NCBI RefSeq assembly: GCF_000271845.1
Contig: NZ_JH719393.1
Location: 1,394,442 to 1,458,441 of the forward strand
Length of the DNA stretch: 64,000 bases
Direction: 5' to 3'
From: Rhizobium leguminosarum bv. trifolii WSM2297
GTDB lineage: Bacteria; Pseudomonadota; Alphaproteobacteria; Rhizobiales; Rhizobiaceae
Position 1 is the first letter of the stretch; the number at the start of each line of letters is the position of its first letter. Position numbers and translations under genes: made by a program. The notes under the pieces are model-generated. The model saw nothing but the letters and a program-made list of their open reading frames with translations, made no database searches and was not told the DNA's origin. Below, one piece after another: positions 26,260-34,516 of the stretch.

Positions 26260-27077
26260 TCGGCAACGGACAGCATGATATCGCTGTCGCCCGTTCCGGA
26301 GGGGTTGCGCCCTCCGGAACAGGAACACCCGGCAGCACCCGATCCGATCCGCGTATCTCGCTGCGCGGTATCCGCAAGTCCTTCGGGTCGCACCAGGCCC
26401 TGCGCGGCGTCGATCTAGACATCTTCCCCGGCGAGTGCCTGGGCCTCGTCGGCGACAACGCCGCCGGAAAATCGACCCTGACGAAAATCATCTCGGGAAC
26501 CTACATTCCCGATGGCGGAACGATCACCATGGAAGGCGAGGAGGTCCGTTTCTCCGGCCCTGCGGATGCTCGCGGCAGGAACATTGAAATGGTGTTCCAG
26601 GATCTCAGCCTCTGCGACCATATCGATGTCGTCGGCAATCTCTTCCTCGGCCGCGAGCTCAGCCGCGGGCCGTTTCTCGACACGAGGACGATGCTGTCCG
26701 AAGCCCGCAAGATGCTGGATTCGCTTGAGATACGCATCCCGAGGCTGACCGGCAAGGTCGCCCAGCTCTCCGGCGGGCAGCGCCAGGCGATCGCGATCGC
26801 ACGCGCCGCCTCCTTCAAGCCGAAGGTGCTGATCATGGACGAGCCGACATCGGCGCTCGCGGTAGCCGAGGTCGAAGCGGTTCTCGCATTGATCAACCGC
26901 GTCAAGGCAAACGGGGTTTCAGTGATCCTCATTACTCACCGGCTTCAGGACCTATTCAGGGTCTGCGACCGCATTGCGGTGATGTACGAGGGCACGAAAG
27001 TGGCCGAGCGGCAGATCGGCAGCACCAACCTCGAGGATCTGGTCCATCTGATCGTCGGCGAAGGAGCCAGGCAATGA
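26256..27077 (+). CDS. CUT2 ABC transporter ATP-binding protein, single domain
   Basis: A 273-residue ATPase with one nucleotide-binding domain, like rhizobial FrcA and unlike the double-domain RbsA. Walker A reads GDNAAGKST (about 67-75), the signature LSGGQRQAIAIARA, and Walker B VLIMDEPTSALAVAE. About 35 extra polar residues precede the domain. It starts with ATG at 26256, overlapping the binding-protein stop by four bases, and its own stop overlaps the permease start. It would work as a homodimer. Confidence 0.9.
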   Translation: MIGNGQHDIAVARSGGVAPSGTGTPGSTRSDPRISLRGIRKSFGSHQALRGVDLDIFPGECLGLVGDNAAGKSTLTKIISGTYIPDGGTITMEGEEVRFSGPADARGRNIEMVFQDLSLCDHIDVVGNLFLGRELSRGPFLDTRTMLSEARKMLDSLEIRIPRLTGKVAQLSGGQRQAIAIARAASFKPKVLIMDEPTSALAVAEVEAVLALINRVKANGVSVILITHRLQDLFRVCDRIAVMYEGTKVAERQIGSTNLEDLVHLIVGEGARQ

Positions 27078-28078
27078 CGGCTTACACGGAACGCGGCCAC
27101 GGCTCTCGCGCCGCCGATTTCCTCGGCGAACATGCGCAGGTCCTGTCGATCGCCATCTTCTTCCTGGCCTGCATGATCTTCTTCTCGGTCGGCAGCGAGA
27201 CCTTCTTCACGCTCGGCAATATCCTGAACATTGTCCGCCAGGCTGCCCCGATCCTGATCGTCGCCATCGCCATGACCTTCGTCATCATCACCGGCGGCAT
27301 CGATTTGTCGGTCGGCTCGCAGGTCGCGCTCGTCAATGCCGTCGCGGCGATCGTCATGGCGATGGGGATTCCGTGGCCGTCCGTCGTTATCGGCATGATC
27401 GTGCTCGGCGCCTTCATGGGGCTGGTCCAGGGCTGGTTCGTTGCCTATCAAGGCATTCCGGCCTTCATCGTGACGCTCGCCGGCTTGTCGATCCTGCGCG
27501 GTCTGGCGCTCTACCTGACCCAGGGCTATTCCATCCCGATCAAGGATGCGCCCGGTTTCTTCGCGCTCGGCCGGGGCGAAATCCTGAGCTTCCCAATCCC
27601 GGCGATCATCGCCCTCGTCATCGCCGTTCTCGGCTATGTCGTCATCATCGCGACGAAATACGGCAGGCAGGTCGTGGCGGTCGGCTCCAACATGGAAGCG
27701 GCGCGGCGTGTCGGCATGCCGGCCAAATGGATCATCGCCTCGGTCTACATCATCTCCGGCATCGCCTGCGCGGTCGCTGGCCTGCTGATCGCCGCCAGAC
27801 TCGGCTCCGGCTCGTCCAATGCCGCCGTTGGTTTCGAGTTGCAGGTGATCGCGGCGGTGGTGCTCGGCGGAACATCGTTGATGGGCGGGCGAGGCACTAT
27901 CCTCGGCACCGTACTCGGCACGCTGACCATCGCCGTCATCGGCAATGGCCTGATCCTGATGCACATATCGCCCTTCTTCACCCAGATCGTCACCGGCGCC
28001 ATCATTCTCGTCGCCATCTGGCTGAACACGCGCATCTTCACGGCCAATTTCCGTTTCGGGCTGAGCAGGAAAGGATGA
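27074..28078 (+). CDS. CUT2 ABC transporter permease
   Basis: A 334-residue RbsC/FrcC-type inner-membrane permease with eight to ten hydrophobic segments. The conserved TGGIDLSVGS motif (about 75-84) and the later AAVVLGGTSLMGGRG segment (about 257-271) are diagnostic of the BPD_transp_2 family. It overlaps the ATPase stop by four bases. Four bases separate it from the phosphotriesterase-like enzyme, so importer and enzymes are one operon. Confidence 0.92.
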   Translation: MTAYTERGHGSRAADFLGEHAQVLSIAIFFLACMIFFSVGSETFFTLGNILNIVRQAAPILIVAIAMTFVIITGGIDLSVGSQVALVNAVAAIVMAMGIPWPSVVIGMIVLGAFMGLVQGWFVAYQGIPAFIVTLAGLSILRGLALYLTQGYSIPIKDAPGFFALGRGEILSFPIPAIIALVIAVLGYVVIIATKYGRQVVAVGSNMEAARRVGMPAKWIIASVYIISGIACAVAGLLIAARLGSGSSNAAVGFELQVIAAVVLGGTSLMGGRGTILGTVLGTLTIAVIGNGLILMHISPFFTQIVTGAIILVAIWLNTRIFTANFRFGLSRKG

Positions 28079-28082
28079 GCCG

Positions 28083-29162
28083 ATGAGCGAACCGACAGCA
28101 GAGCGCCTGTCCGAGGCGCATGTCCGCTCTGGCAGGGTGATGACTGTGACCGGCCCCGTTTCGGCGGATGCGCTCGGCGTTACGCTGATGCACGAGCATA
28201 TCCTCAATGACTGCCGTTGCTGGTGGCATGCGCCGAAGACGCCGGAGCGGCAATATCTGGCAGAAAGCTTCGTCTGCATGGAGATCCTCGGCGAACTTCG
28301 ACAGGATCCCTTCGTCAACAAGCACAATATCACGCTCGACGACGAACATCTGGCGATCTGCGAACTCAAGGATTTCGCCACGGCGGGCGGCCGCACGGTG
28401 GTGGAGCCGACCTGCAAGGGCATCGGCCGCGATCCGCTGGCGCTCCAGCGCATCTCGAAAGCATCCGGTCTCAACATCGTGATGGGGGCGGGCTATTACC
28501 TCAGCTCCTCACATCCGGAAAGCGTCGCCGCAATGAGCGTCGATGACATCGCCGGGGAAATCGTCCGCGAGGCAAGGGAAGGCGTTGACGGTACCGGCGT
28601 CAGGATCGGCCTGATCGGCGAGATCGGCGTCTCCTCGGATTTCACCGCCGAGGAGGAGAAGTCGCTGCGCGGTGCTGCACGGGCGCAGGTGCTGACCGGG
28701 CTTCCCCTGATGGTGCATCTGCCGGGCTGGTTCCGTCTTGGCCACCGCGTGCTCGACGTGGTGGCCGAAGAGGGGGCGGATCTCCGCCACACCGTCCTTT
28801 GCCACATGAATCCGTCGCATGACGACATTGCCTATCAGAGCGAGCTTGCCGAGCGTGGCGCCTTCATCGAATACGACATGATTGGCATGGATTTCTTCTA
28901 TGCCGATCAGCAGGTGCAGTGCCCGAGCGACGAGGAGGCCGCGCGCGCGATCGTGCGCCTGATCGAGGCCGGCTATCTCGACCGGATTCTTCTGTCGCAC
29001 GACGTCTTTTTGAAGATGATGCTGACGCATTACGGCGGCAACGGCTACGCCTATATCATTCGCCACTTCCTTCCCCGTCTTCAGCGGCACGGCCTCGACA
29101 GGACGGCTCTCGACGAGATGATGCGCAGCAATCCGCGCCGCGTCTTTCATGCCGGAGCCTAG
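28083..29162 (+). CDS. Phosphotriesterase-related amidohydrolase
   Basis: A 359-residue TIM-barrel binuclear metal hydrolase of the phosphotriesterase family. Metal ligands appear as His37 and His39 (MHEHIL), Glu180 (GLIGEIGVSS, in the place of the bridging carboxylated lysine, as in the PHP branch), His212, His241 and Asp307 (LSHDVFLK). Characterised relatives with this architecture include lactonases, some acting on phosphorylated sugar lactones. It begins the enzyme part of the CUT2 operon. The operon's PfkB-type kinase makes a phosphorylated sugar-type substrate plausible, but the reaction is not established. Confidence 0.82.
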   Translation: MSEPTAERLSEAHVRSGRVMTVTGPVSADALGVTLMHEHILNDCRCWWHAPKTPERQYLAESFVCMEILGELRQDPFVNKHNITLDDEHLAICELKDFATAGGRTVVEPTCKGIGRDPLALQRISKASGLNIVMGAGYYLSSSHPESVAAMSVDDIAGEIVREAREGVDGTGVRIGLIGEIGVSSDFTAEEEKSLRGAARAQVLTGLPLMVHLPGWFRLGHRVLDVVAEEGADLRHTVLCHMNPSHDDIAYQSELAERGAFIEYDMIGMDFFYADQQVQCPSDEEAARAIVRLIEAGYLDRILLSHDVFLKMMLTHYGGNGYAYIIRHFLPRLQRHGLDRTALDEMMRSNPRRVFHAGA

Positions 29163-29199
29163 CTCCATCCATTCAATCGATCACAGGTAAACGCAGACC

Positions 29200-29973
29200 A
29201 TGACAAAAAAAATCCTCCTTGTCGGCGAGAGCTGGGTCAGCTCCGCCACGCATTACAAAGGCTTCGATCAGTTCGGCAGCGTCACCTTCCATCTCGGCGC
29301 CGAACCGCTGGTCAAGGCGCTCGCTGGCAGCGCCTTCGAGCTCACCTATATGCCGGCGCATGAGGCAGTAGAGAAATTCCCCTTCGAGATGGCGGGGCTC
29401 GACGCCTATGACGCCATCATTCTCTCCGATATCGGCGCCAACTCGCTGCTGTTGCCGCCGGATGTATGGCTGCATTCGCGCACGGTGCCGAACCGCCTGA
29501 AGCTTCTGAAGGTGTGGGTGGAGAAGGGCGGCGGCCTCCTGATGGTCGGGGGATATTTCTCCTTCCAGGGCATCGACGGCAAGGCGCGTTGGCGGCGCAC
29601 TCCGGTCGAAGACACGCTGCCCGTCACGTGCCTTCCTTATGATGACCGCATCGAAATTCCCGAGGGAACTGTTGCCGAGGTGGTGAAGCCGGAGCATCCG
29701 ACGATGAAGGACCTCGAAGGTGCCTGGCCGATGCTTCTCGGCGTCAACGAGGTCGAGCCACGAAACCGCGCGGATGTCGAGGTTGTCGCGCGCTTGCCGG
29801 AGGATCAGGGCGGCCATCCGCTGCTGGTCGTCGGCAGGCACGGTGCCGGCCGCACGGCGGCCTGGACATCGGACATCGGCCCGCACTGGCTCTCGCCTGC
29901 TTTCTGCGAATGGGAAGGCTACGGCCGGCTCTGGAAAAACATCCTCGGTTGGCTCACCGAAAAGCAGGCATGA
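29200..29973 (+). CDS. Glutamine amidotransferase-like protein, nucleophile absent
   Basis: A 257-residue protein with the class I glutamine-amidotransferase-like (flavodoxin-type) fold seen in the DUF1355/PF07090 family. It has an ILLVGES start, the DAIILSDIGA strand, and an elbow reading MVGGYFSFQG at about 116-125. The elbow holds Tyr119 where active amidotransferases have cysteine, so glutaminase activity is unlikely. It may be a structural or ligand-binding member. It sits 37 bases after the phosphotriesterase-like gene and 35 before the BtpA gene, both co-directional. The function is unknown. Confidence 0.7.
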   Translation: MTKKILLVGESWVSSATHYKGFDQFGSVTFHLGAEPLVKALAGSAFELTYMPAHEAVEKFPFEMAGLDAYDAIILSDIGANSLLLPPDVWLHSRTVPNRLKLLKVWVEKGGGLLMVGGYFSFQGIDGKARWRRTPVEDTLPVTCLPYDDRIEIPEGTVAEVVKPEHPTMKDLEGAWPMLLGVNEVEPRNRADVEVVARLPEDQGGHPLLVVGRHGAGRTAAWTSDIGPHWLSPAFCEWEGYGRLWKNILGWLTEKQA

Positions 29974-30008
29974 TTCTACCTCGCGGCAGGAATTGGAAAG
30001 GGAATGAC

Positions 30009-30851
30009 ATGCAGGAAATTTCGGACAGGCCGTCCAACGCCATTAGGGACATTTTCGGCAGGGACAGGGTTCTGATCGGCATGATCCATTGCCCGGCCTT
30101 TCCAGGCGCGCCGCGTTACAGGGGTGCGGCAATGGATGCGATCTACGATGCGTGCATGCGTGACGCCGAAGCCTGCGTGGAAGGCGGCCTGCATGGGCTG
30201 ATCATCGAAAACCACGGCGACGTACCATTCTCGAAGCCCGAAGATATCGGCCCGGAAACGACAGGTTTCATGTCTGTCGTCTCCGACCGGATCGCGCGCG
30301 TGGCCGGCGTTCCGCTCGGCATCAACGTGCTGGCCAATGCGCCGATTCCAGCCTTCGCCATTGCCATGGCAGGTGGGGCCAAATTCATCCGCGTCAATCA
30401 ATGGGCCAATGCCTATGTCGCCAACGAAGGCTTCATGGAGGGCAGGGCGGCTGAAGCCATGCGATACCGCTCGTTGCTGAGAGCCGAGCACATCAAGGTC
30501 TTCGCCGACAGCCACGTCAAACATGGAAGCCACGCCATCGTCGCCGACCGCTCGATCCAGGAACTGACGCGCGATCTCGCCTTCTTCGATGCCGATGGCG
30601 TCATCGCCACCGGCCAGCGGACCGGCAATTCGGCAACGATGGAGGAGATCGAGGAAATCGGCGCGGCCACACATCTGCCGCTGCTCGTTGGCTCCGGCGT
30701 CAACAAGGACAATATCGTCGATATTCTCAGCCGTACCAATGGCGTCATCGTCGCGTCCTCGCTGAAACATGGCGGCGTCTGGTGGAACCCTGTCGATATC
30801 GAGCGCGTGCGCGCCTTCCGCGCCGCAGCCGAACCGGGTCTGAAGGGCTGA
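30009..30851 (+). CDS. BtpA/SgcQ family TIM-barrel protein
   Basis: A 280-residue protein of the BtpA family, named for a photosystem I biogenesis factor but common in bacterial sugar operons (SgcQ). The ATG at 30009 follows GGAAAGGGA; a longer in-frame reading is rejected because it runs into the previous gene. Marks are the N-terminal LIGMIHCPAFPGAPRY, the GLIIENHGDVPF strand, and near the C-terminus a phosphate-gripper-like VGSGVNKDNIVDIL. Relatives look like TIM-barrel aldolase- or phosphate-binding proteins, but no enzymatic reaction is established that I know of. Its place between catabolic enzymes suggests an enzyme step. Confidence 0.8.
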   Translation: MQEISDRPSNAIRDIFGRDRVLIGMIHCPAFPGAPRYRGAAMDAIYDACMRDAEACVEGGLHGLIIENHGDVPFSKPEDIGPETTGFMSVVSDRIARVAGVPLGINVLANAPIPAFAIAMAGGAKFIRVNQWANAYVANEGFMEGRAAEAMRYRSLLRAEHIKVFADSHVKHGSHAIVADRSIQELTRDLAFFDADGVIATGQRTGNSATMEEIEEIGAATHLPLLVGSGVNKDNIVDILSRTNGVIVASSLKHGGVWWNPVDIERVRAFRAAAEPGLKG

Positions 30852-30853
30852 GC

Positions 30854-31501
30854 ATGGCGACGGAAAGCCTTTCGGCCCGCATCCTACGCGAAAACGACGC
30901 CGTCCTTGGAGCGATGCTCAGCCACCGCTTCGTCGAGGACGTCCAAAACGATAGGCTGACAAAGGCGGCCTTCGAGCGTTATCTCGTCTTTGAGGGCGCT
31001 TTTGTCGACAGCGCCATCTCGATCTTCGCCTATGCGGCGGCGACCGCCAAGACGATGGCGCAGAAACGCTGGCTGATCGCAGTTCTCGACACACTTGCAA
31101 ACGAACAGATCGCCTATTTCGAACGCACCTTCGCCAGCCGCGGAATCGATCCCTCGTCGTTCGATACCGGAATTCCTAGGGTCGAGGCATTCCGCGCCGG
31201 CATGCTGGAGATCGCCCGGCGGGGCGGTTTCCTCGATATTGTGGCAGCGATGTTTGCAGCCGAGTGGATGTATTGGACATGGTCGAAAGAAGCAGCCAGC
31301 CGCCCGATCAGCGATCCGCTGCTGAAGGAATGGGTCGACCTGCATGTCGAGCCGGGCTTCGCCGCCCAGGCGCAATGGTTGAAAAATGAACTCGACGTTG
31401 CAGGAGAAATGCTGGAAGAGGATGAAAAGGCGCGATTGAGCGCGATCTTCGGCCAGGCGTTGCACCTTGAGATCGATTTTCACGATGCGCCTTACCTTTA
31501 G
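30854..31501 (+). CDS. TenA family protein without cysteine
   Basis: A 215-residue all-helical protein of the TenA/thiaminase II family. Classical TenA has an active-site cysteine in a CYW-type motif near residue 135. Here the matching segment reads FAAEWMYWTW, and the whole protein has no cysteine, as in the Glu-type TenA group whose members salvage or hydrolyse amino-pyrimidine compounds. Only two bases separate it from the BtpA stop, showing tight coupling. In a sugar-import operon a role in thiamine salvage is possible but unproven; it may have been recruited to cleave a C-N bond in the imported compound. Confidence 0.78.
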   Translation: MATESLSARILRENDAVLGAMLSHRFVEDVQNDRLTKAAFERYLVFEGAFVDSAISIFAYAAATAKTMAQKRWLIAVLDTLANEQIAYFERTFASRGIDPSSFDTGIPRVEAFRAGMLEIARRGGFLDIVAAMFAAEWMYWTWSKEAASRPISDPLLKEWVDLHVEPGFAAQAQWLKNELDVAGEMLEEDEKARLSAIFGQALHLEIDFHDAPYL

Positions 31502-31525
31502 CGTCAGCCTTGCGAAAGTGGATGC

Positions 31526-32419
31526 ATGCGCGCCTACATAGTCGGCAACATCGCCATTGACGAAACCATCGCTGTTTCCGACCTTCCCGTGATCGGTGCC
31601 TCCATCCTCGGCAATCCCGGTGGCAGCGATCTCGGCGGCAAGGGCACGAACCAGGCGGTCGTCATGGCCCGTTGCGGCGTGCCGACAACGCTGGTGGCGC
31701 CTGTCGGCAGGGATGTGAGAGCCGATGCGATCCGCCGCTGCCTCGCGGAGGAACCGCTTCAGAGCGAACTGATCGAGATAGAAGATGCATCAAGCGACGT
31801 CTCGATCATCTTCCGGCTGCCGCGCGGCGAAAACGCCATCGTCACGACGACGGAATCGGCGCAAAGCCTGTGCCTGTCCCAAGTTAGGCGAATTCTGTCG
31901 ACGGCCGGTCCCGGCGATCTCATGATGCTGCAGGGCAATCTGTCCGACCGGACGACCCGCGACATCCTCGAGCATGCAAGAGCGATCGGCATGGTCACTG
32001 CCTTCAATCCCTCGCCGGTGCGCTCCTATTTCTCCGATCTCTGGGCGCTGATCGACATTGCCTTTCTCAACAAAGGTGAGGCGCAGACCCTGACGGGAAC
32101 GACAGGCAGGGACGCCGCTGAATATCTCCTGAGCCGGGGCCTGCGCGAGGTCGTCCTGACCCTCGGCGGCGACGGCGCGATGCTTGTGAACCAGCGCGAT
32201 AGCATTGAAGTGCCCGCCCGCGCCTGCCATGTGGTCGATACAACAGGTGCAGGCGATACGTTTATGGCCGTCGCTCTGGCATCCTGCGCGCTACGCGGGC
32301 AGCGCTTGGACAGGCCAGCTATCGAACACGCCGCGGCCGCCGCCGCCATCACCGTCTCCCGACACGGGACGACAAAGGCGTTTCCGACCATTTTAGAGCT
32401 TGAAGCGATTCTGAAATAG
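31526..32419 (+). CDS. PfkB family carbohydrate kinase
   Basis: A 297-residue ribokinase-fold kinase. It has the N-terminal glycine-rich GGKGTNQAV motif (about 37-45) and the C-terminal anion-hole motif DTTGAGDTFMA with catalytic Asp244. The N-terminus (IVGNIAIDET) binds the substrate. It is the last gene of the CUT2 operon, 24 bases after TenA. Members phosphorylate ribose, fructose, nucleosides or pseudouridine. It probably traps the imported compound or a cleavage product. Confidence 0.88.
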   Translation: MRAYIVGNIAIDETIAVSDLPVIGASILGNPGGSDLGGKGTNQAVVMARCGVPTTLVAPVGRDVRADAIRRCLAEEPLQSELIEIEDASSDVSIIFRLPRGENAIVTTTESAQSLCLSQVRRILSTAGPGDLMMLQGNLSDRTTRDILEHARAIGMVTAFNPSPVRSYFSDLWALIDIAFLNKGEAQTLTGTTGRDAAEYLLSRGLREVVLTLGGDGAMLVNQRDSIEVPARACHVVDTTGAGDTFMAVALASCALRGQRLDRPAIEHAAAAAAITVSRHGTTKAFPTILELEAILK

Positions 32420-32549
32420 CCTGTATGGCGTCGATCGTCAGATCATTGTTGCCGAGGCTGAAGCAGCTTCACAAAATCATCATCAGCGTCTGCCAAGGGA
32501 TTGGCTCGACACGATTCGCCCGCCACACTGCAGCATCCGGATTTTCTTC

Positions 32550-33383
32550 ATGGCATCCTCCCCGATATCAGCGCGTCTTTCCCCGACTGTGTCGTCCCGC
32601 CTCGTCGTGCTTGCCGAGACCGTATTGAAGGCGGGCGAAACCGCCCGCCGCTCGCTGCGCCGGCGAACGTCTCAGGAAATGCTCGCCAAAGCGCCGCGCG
32701 ACTATCAGACCGAGATCGATGTCGCCGTCGAGCGGATCATCGTCGATGAAATGACCAAGGCCTTCCCGGATTATGCCATCCAGGGCGAGGAAGCCGTCGG
32801 CAACCGCACCGCGGGACCGGACACGCCGATCATCTACATCGACCCGATCGACGGCACCACCAACTATGCCTGGGGCCTCCCGCATTTCGGCATGACGATC
32901 GCGATCGGCGAAGGCGGCAGGCTTGTCGCCGGCGTCGTCTATGACGCCATGCAGGACGAGTTGTTCAGCGCCGAGCTCGGCGGCGGCGCCTATCTCAACG
33001 GCGAACGCATCCGCTGCGCCGATGTCGGCGACATCGAGAACGTGCTGGTCGGCGCCGGTCTGCCGATCCCCGGCCAGGTCAAGGCGGTTGCGGAAGAAAC
33101 CTATTTCGATGCCATCAAACGCCTGATGGCCAATACGGCGGGCGTGCGCCGCCTCGGCTCGGCGGCGTTGTCGATCGCCTATGTCGCCTGCGGCCGGCTG
33201 GACGGATTTTTCGAGGACGGGCTGTCGATCCATGATTTCGGCGCCTCGGCGCTGATGGTCGAAGAGGCGGGCGGCATCGTTACCCGTTTCTCCGGCGCCG
33301 AAGTCGAGGGGAAGGGCGATATTCTCGCCGCCAGCAAGGCACTGCATCCCTGGCTGCAGCAAGGTTTCCGGACCAAGGCGTGA
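32550..33383 (+). CDS. Inositol monophosphatase family protein
   Basis: A 277-residue magnesium-dependent phosphatase of the IMPase/SuhB superfamily. Metal-site motifs are IQGEEAVG (Glu80/81) and DPIDGTTN (Asp98, Asp101), and the third motif is SIHDFGASALMVEEAGG, with the usual WD replaced by HD. The start at 32550 has no clear ribosome site. It is convergent with an Fbp/Afu-like importer starting 20 bases downstream. The pairing suggests import of a phosphorylated polyol or sugar that is then dephosphorylated, but histidinol-phosphate or PAP phosphatase activity is also possible for the superfamily. Confidence 0.85.
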   Translation: MASSPISARLSPTVSSRLVVLAETVLKAGETARRSLRRRTSQEMLAKAPRDYQTEIDVAVERIIVDEMTKAFPDYAIQGEEAVGNRTAGPDTPIIYIDPIDGTTNYAWGLPHFGMTIAIGEGGRLVAGVVYDAMQDELFSAELGGGAYLNGERIRCADVGDIENVLVGAGLPIPGQVKAVAEETYFDAIKRLMANTAGVRRLGSAALSIAYVACGRLDGFFEDGLSIHDFGASALMVEEAGGIVTRFSGAEVEGKGDILAASKALHPWLQQGFRTKA

Positions 33384-33402
33384 GCCGGCGCGTTCCAAGC
33401 GG

Positions 33403-34482
33403 TTACACCCGCAGGAGCGGTTCGCTTTCAGCATCGGCTTTTGCCGGCATCGACTGATGGACGAGTTGATTGTCGCGGAAGACGAAGAAGCCGGCGAAGC
33501 TCGGCTCGACCTTCATCCCGGCCCGGCTCCGGTCGTCCGGCGCCACCATCGCCTTCAGGCGGGTGCCGTCGACAAGATCGATATCGACCGTCTTGTGGGT
33601 GCCGAAGTCGACGATGCGATGGACTGTCGCCGCATCCGCCCGGTCCGAGGGACGGATCGTCAGCGCTTCCGGGCGGGTTGCCAGCGTCACCGGCCCATCT
33701 TTGACGGGAACGGCAAGCGGGAAGAGCGGATGTTCGCAGACGCCGCTCCTGACGTGGCTCTGGACGAAATTCATCGAACCGATGAAGCCGGCGACGAAAG
33801 CCGTCTGCGGCTGCCGGTAGATCAGACTCGGCGGGGCGATCTGTTCGGTGCGCCCATCGCGCATGACGACGATGCGGTCGGCGAGCGCCAGGGCCTCGTC
33901 CTGGCCGTGGGTGACGAAGAGCGTGGTGATGCCGAGGCGCTGCTGGATATCGCGCACTTCCTCCCGCAGCCTTTCGCGTAAGTGCTGGTCGAGGCTGGCG
34001 AAGGGCTCGTCGAGCAGCAGGATCTTCGGCTCGAGCACCAGCGAGCGGGCGAGTGCGACGCGCTGCTGCTGACCGCCGGACAGCTGCGTCGTCATCCGGC
34101 GGCCGTAATCGGCAAGGCCGACCAGCGCCAATGCGCTCTCGACACGCTCACGGATTTCCGCTTTCGGCAGCCGGCGGAGCTTGAGGCCGAAGGCGATATT
34201 GTTGAAGACGTCCATATGCGTCCAGAGCGCGTGGCTCTGGAAAACCATGCCGGTCGGGCGACGCTCGGGCGGCAGGCTCGTCACATCTTTCGCATCGATG
34301 CGGATCGTCCCGCCGCTCGGGCACTCGAAACCGCCGATCATCCGCAACAGCGTCGACTTCCCGGAGCCGGACGGGCCGAGCAGGCAGACGAGTTCGCCGT
34401 CGCCGACTTCGAGCGAGAAGTCACGAACGGCAAAGCTGGTTCCGAACAGCTTCGAAACGCCTTCGATCGCCAGATGTGCCAT
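33403..34482 (-). CDS. Fbp/Pot-type ABC transporter ATP-binding protein
   Basis: A 359-residue ATPase. Walker A is GPSGSGKST, the signature [14 protein letters not shown], Walker B ILLLDEPFASLDQH, and the H-loop FVTHGQDEALALADR; a C-terminal TOBE_2 domain follows, as in FbpC, PotA and AfuC. The ATG at 34482 is chosen over the longer reading because the domain begins immediately (LAIEGVSKLFG). AAGGG lies eight bases upstream. It is the last gene of the binding protein-permease-permease-ATPase operon. Iron specificity is often assigned by similarity but is not supported here. Confidence 0.87.
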   Translation of the reverse strand: MAHLAIEGVSKLFGTSFAVRDFSLEVGDGELVCLLGPSGSGKSTLLRMIGGFECPSGGTIRIDAKDVTSLPPERRPTGMVFQSHALWTHMDVFNNIAFGLKLRRLPKAEIRERVESALALVGLADYGRRMTTQLSGGQQQRVALARSLVLEPKILLLDEPFASLDQHLRERLREEVRDIQQRLGITTLFVTHGQDEALALADRIVVMRDGRTEQIAPPSLIYRQPQTAFVAGFIGSMNFVQSHVRSGVCEHPLFPLAVPVKDGPVTLATRPEALTIRPSDRADAATVHRIVDFGTHKTVDIDLVDGTRLKAMVAPDDRSRAGMKVEPSFAGFFVFRDNQLVHQSMPAKADAESEPLLRV

Positions 34483-34516
34483 CCTCAAACCCTTTTCTGA
34501 AATGACGCGCGGCGCG

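Noticed and set aside
26945..28477. A 510-residue minus-strand open frame
   Set aside because: It overlaps the CUT2 ATPase, permease and phosphotriesterase-like genes antisense; Asp/Arg-rich, no family.
30854..31501. Naming the TenA protein a transcription regulator
   Set aside because: TenA was once called an activator but is an enzyme fold with no DNA-binding domain.
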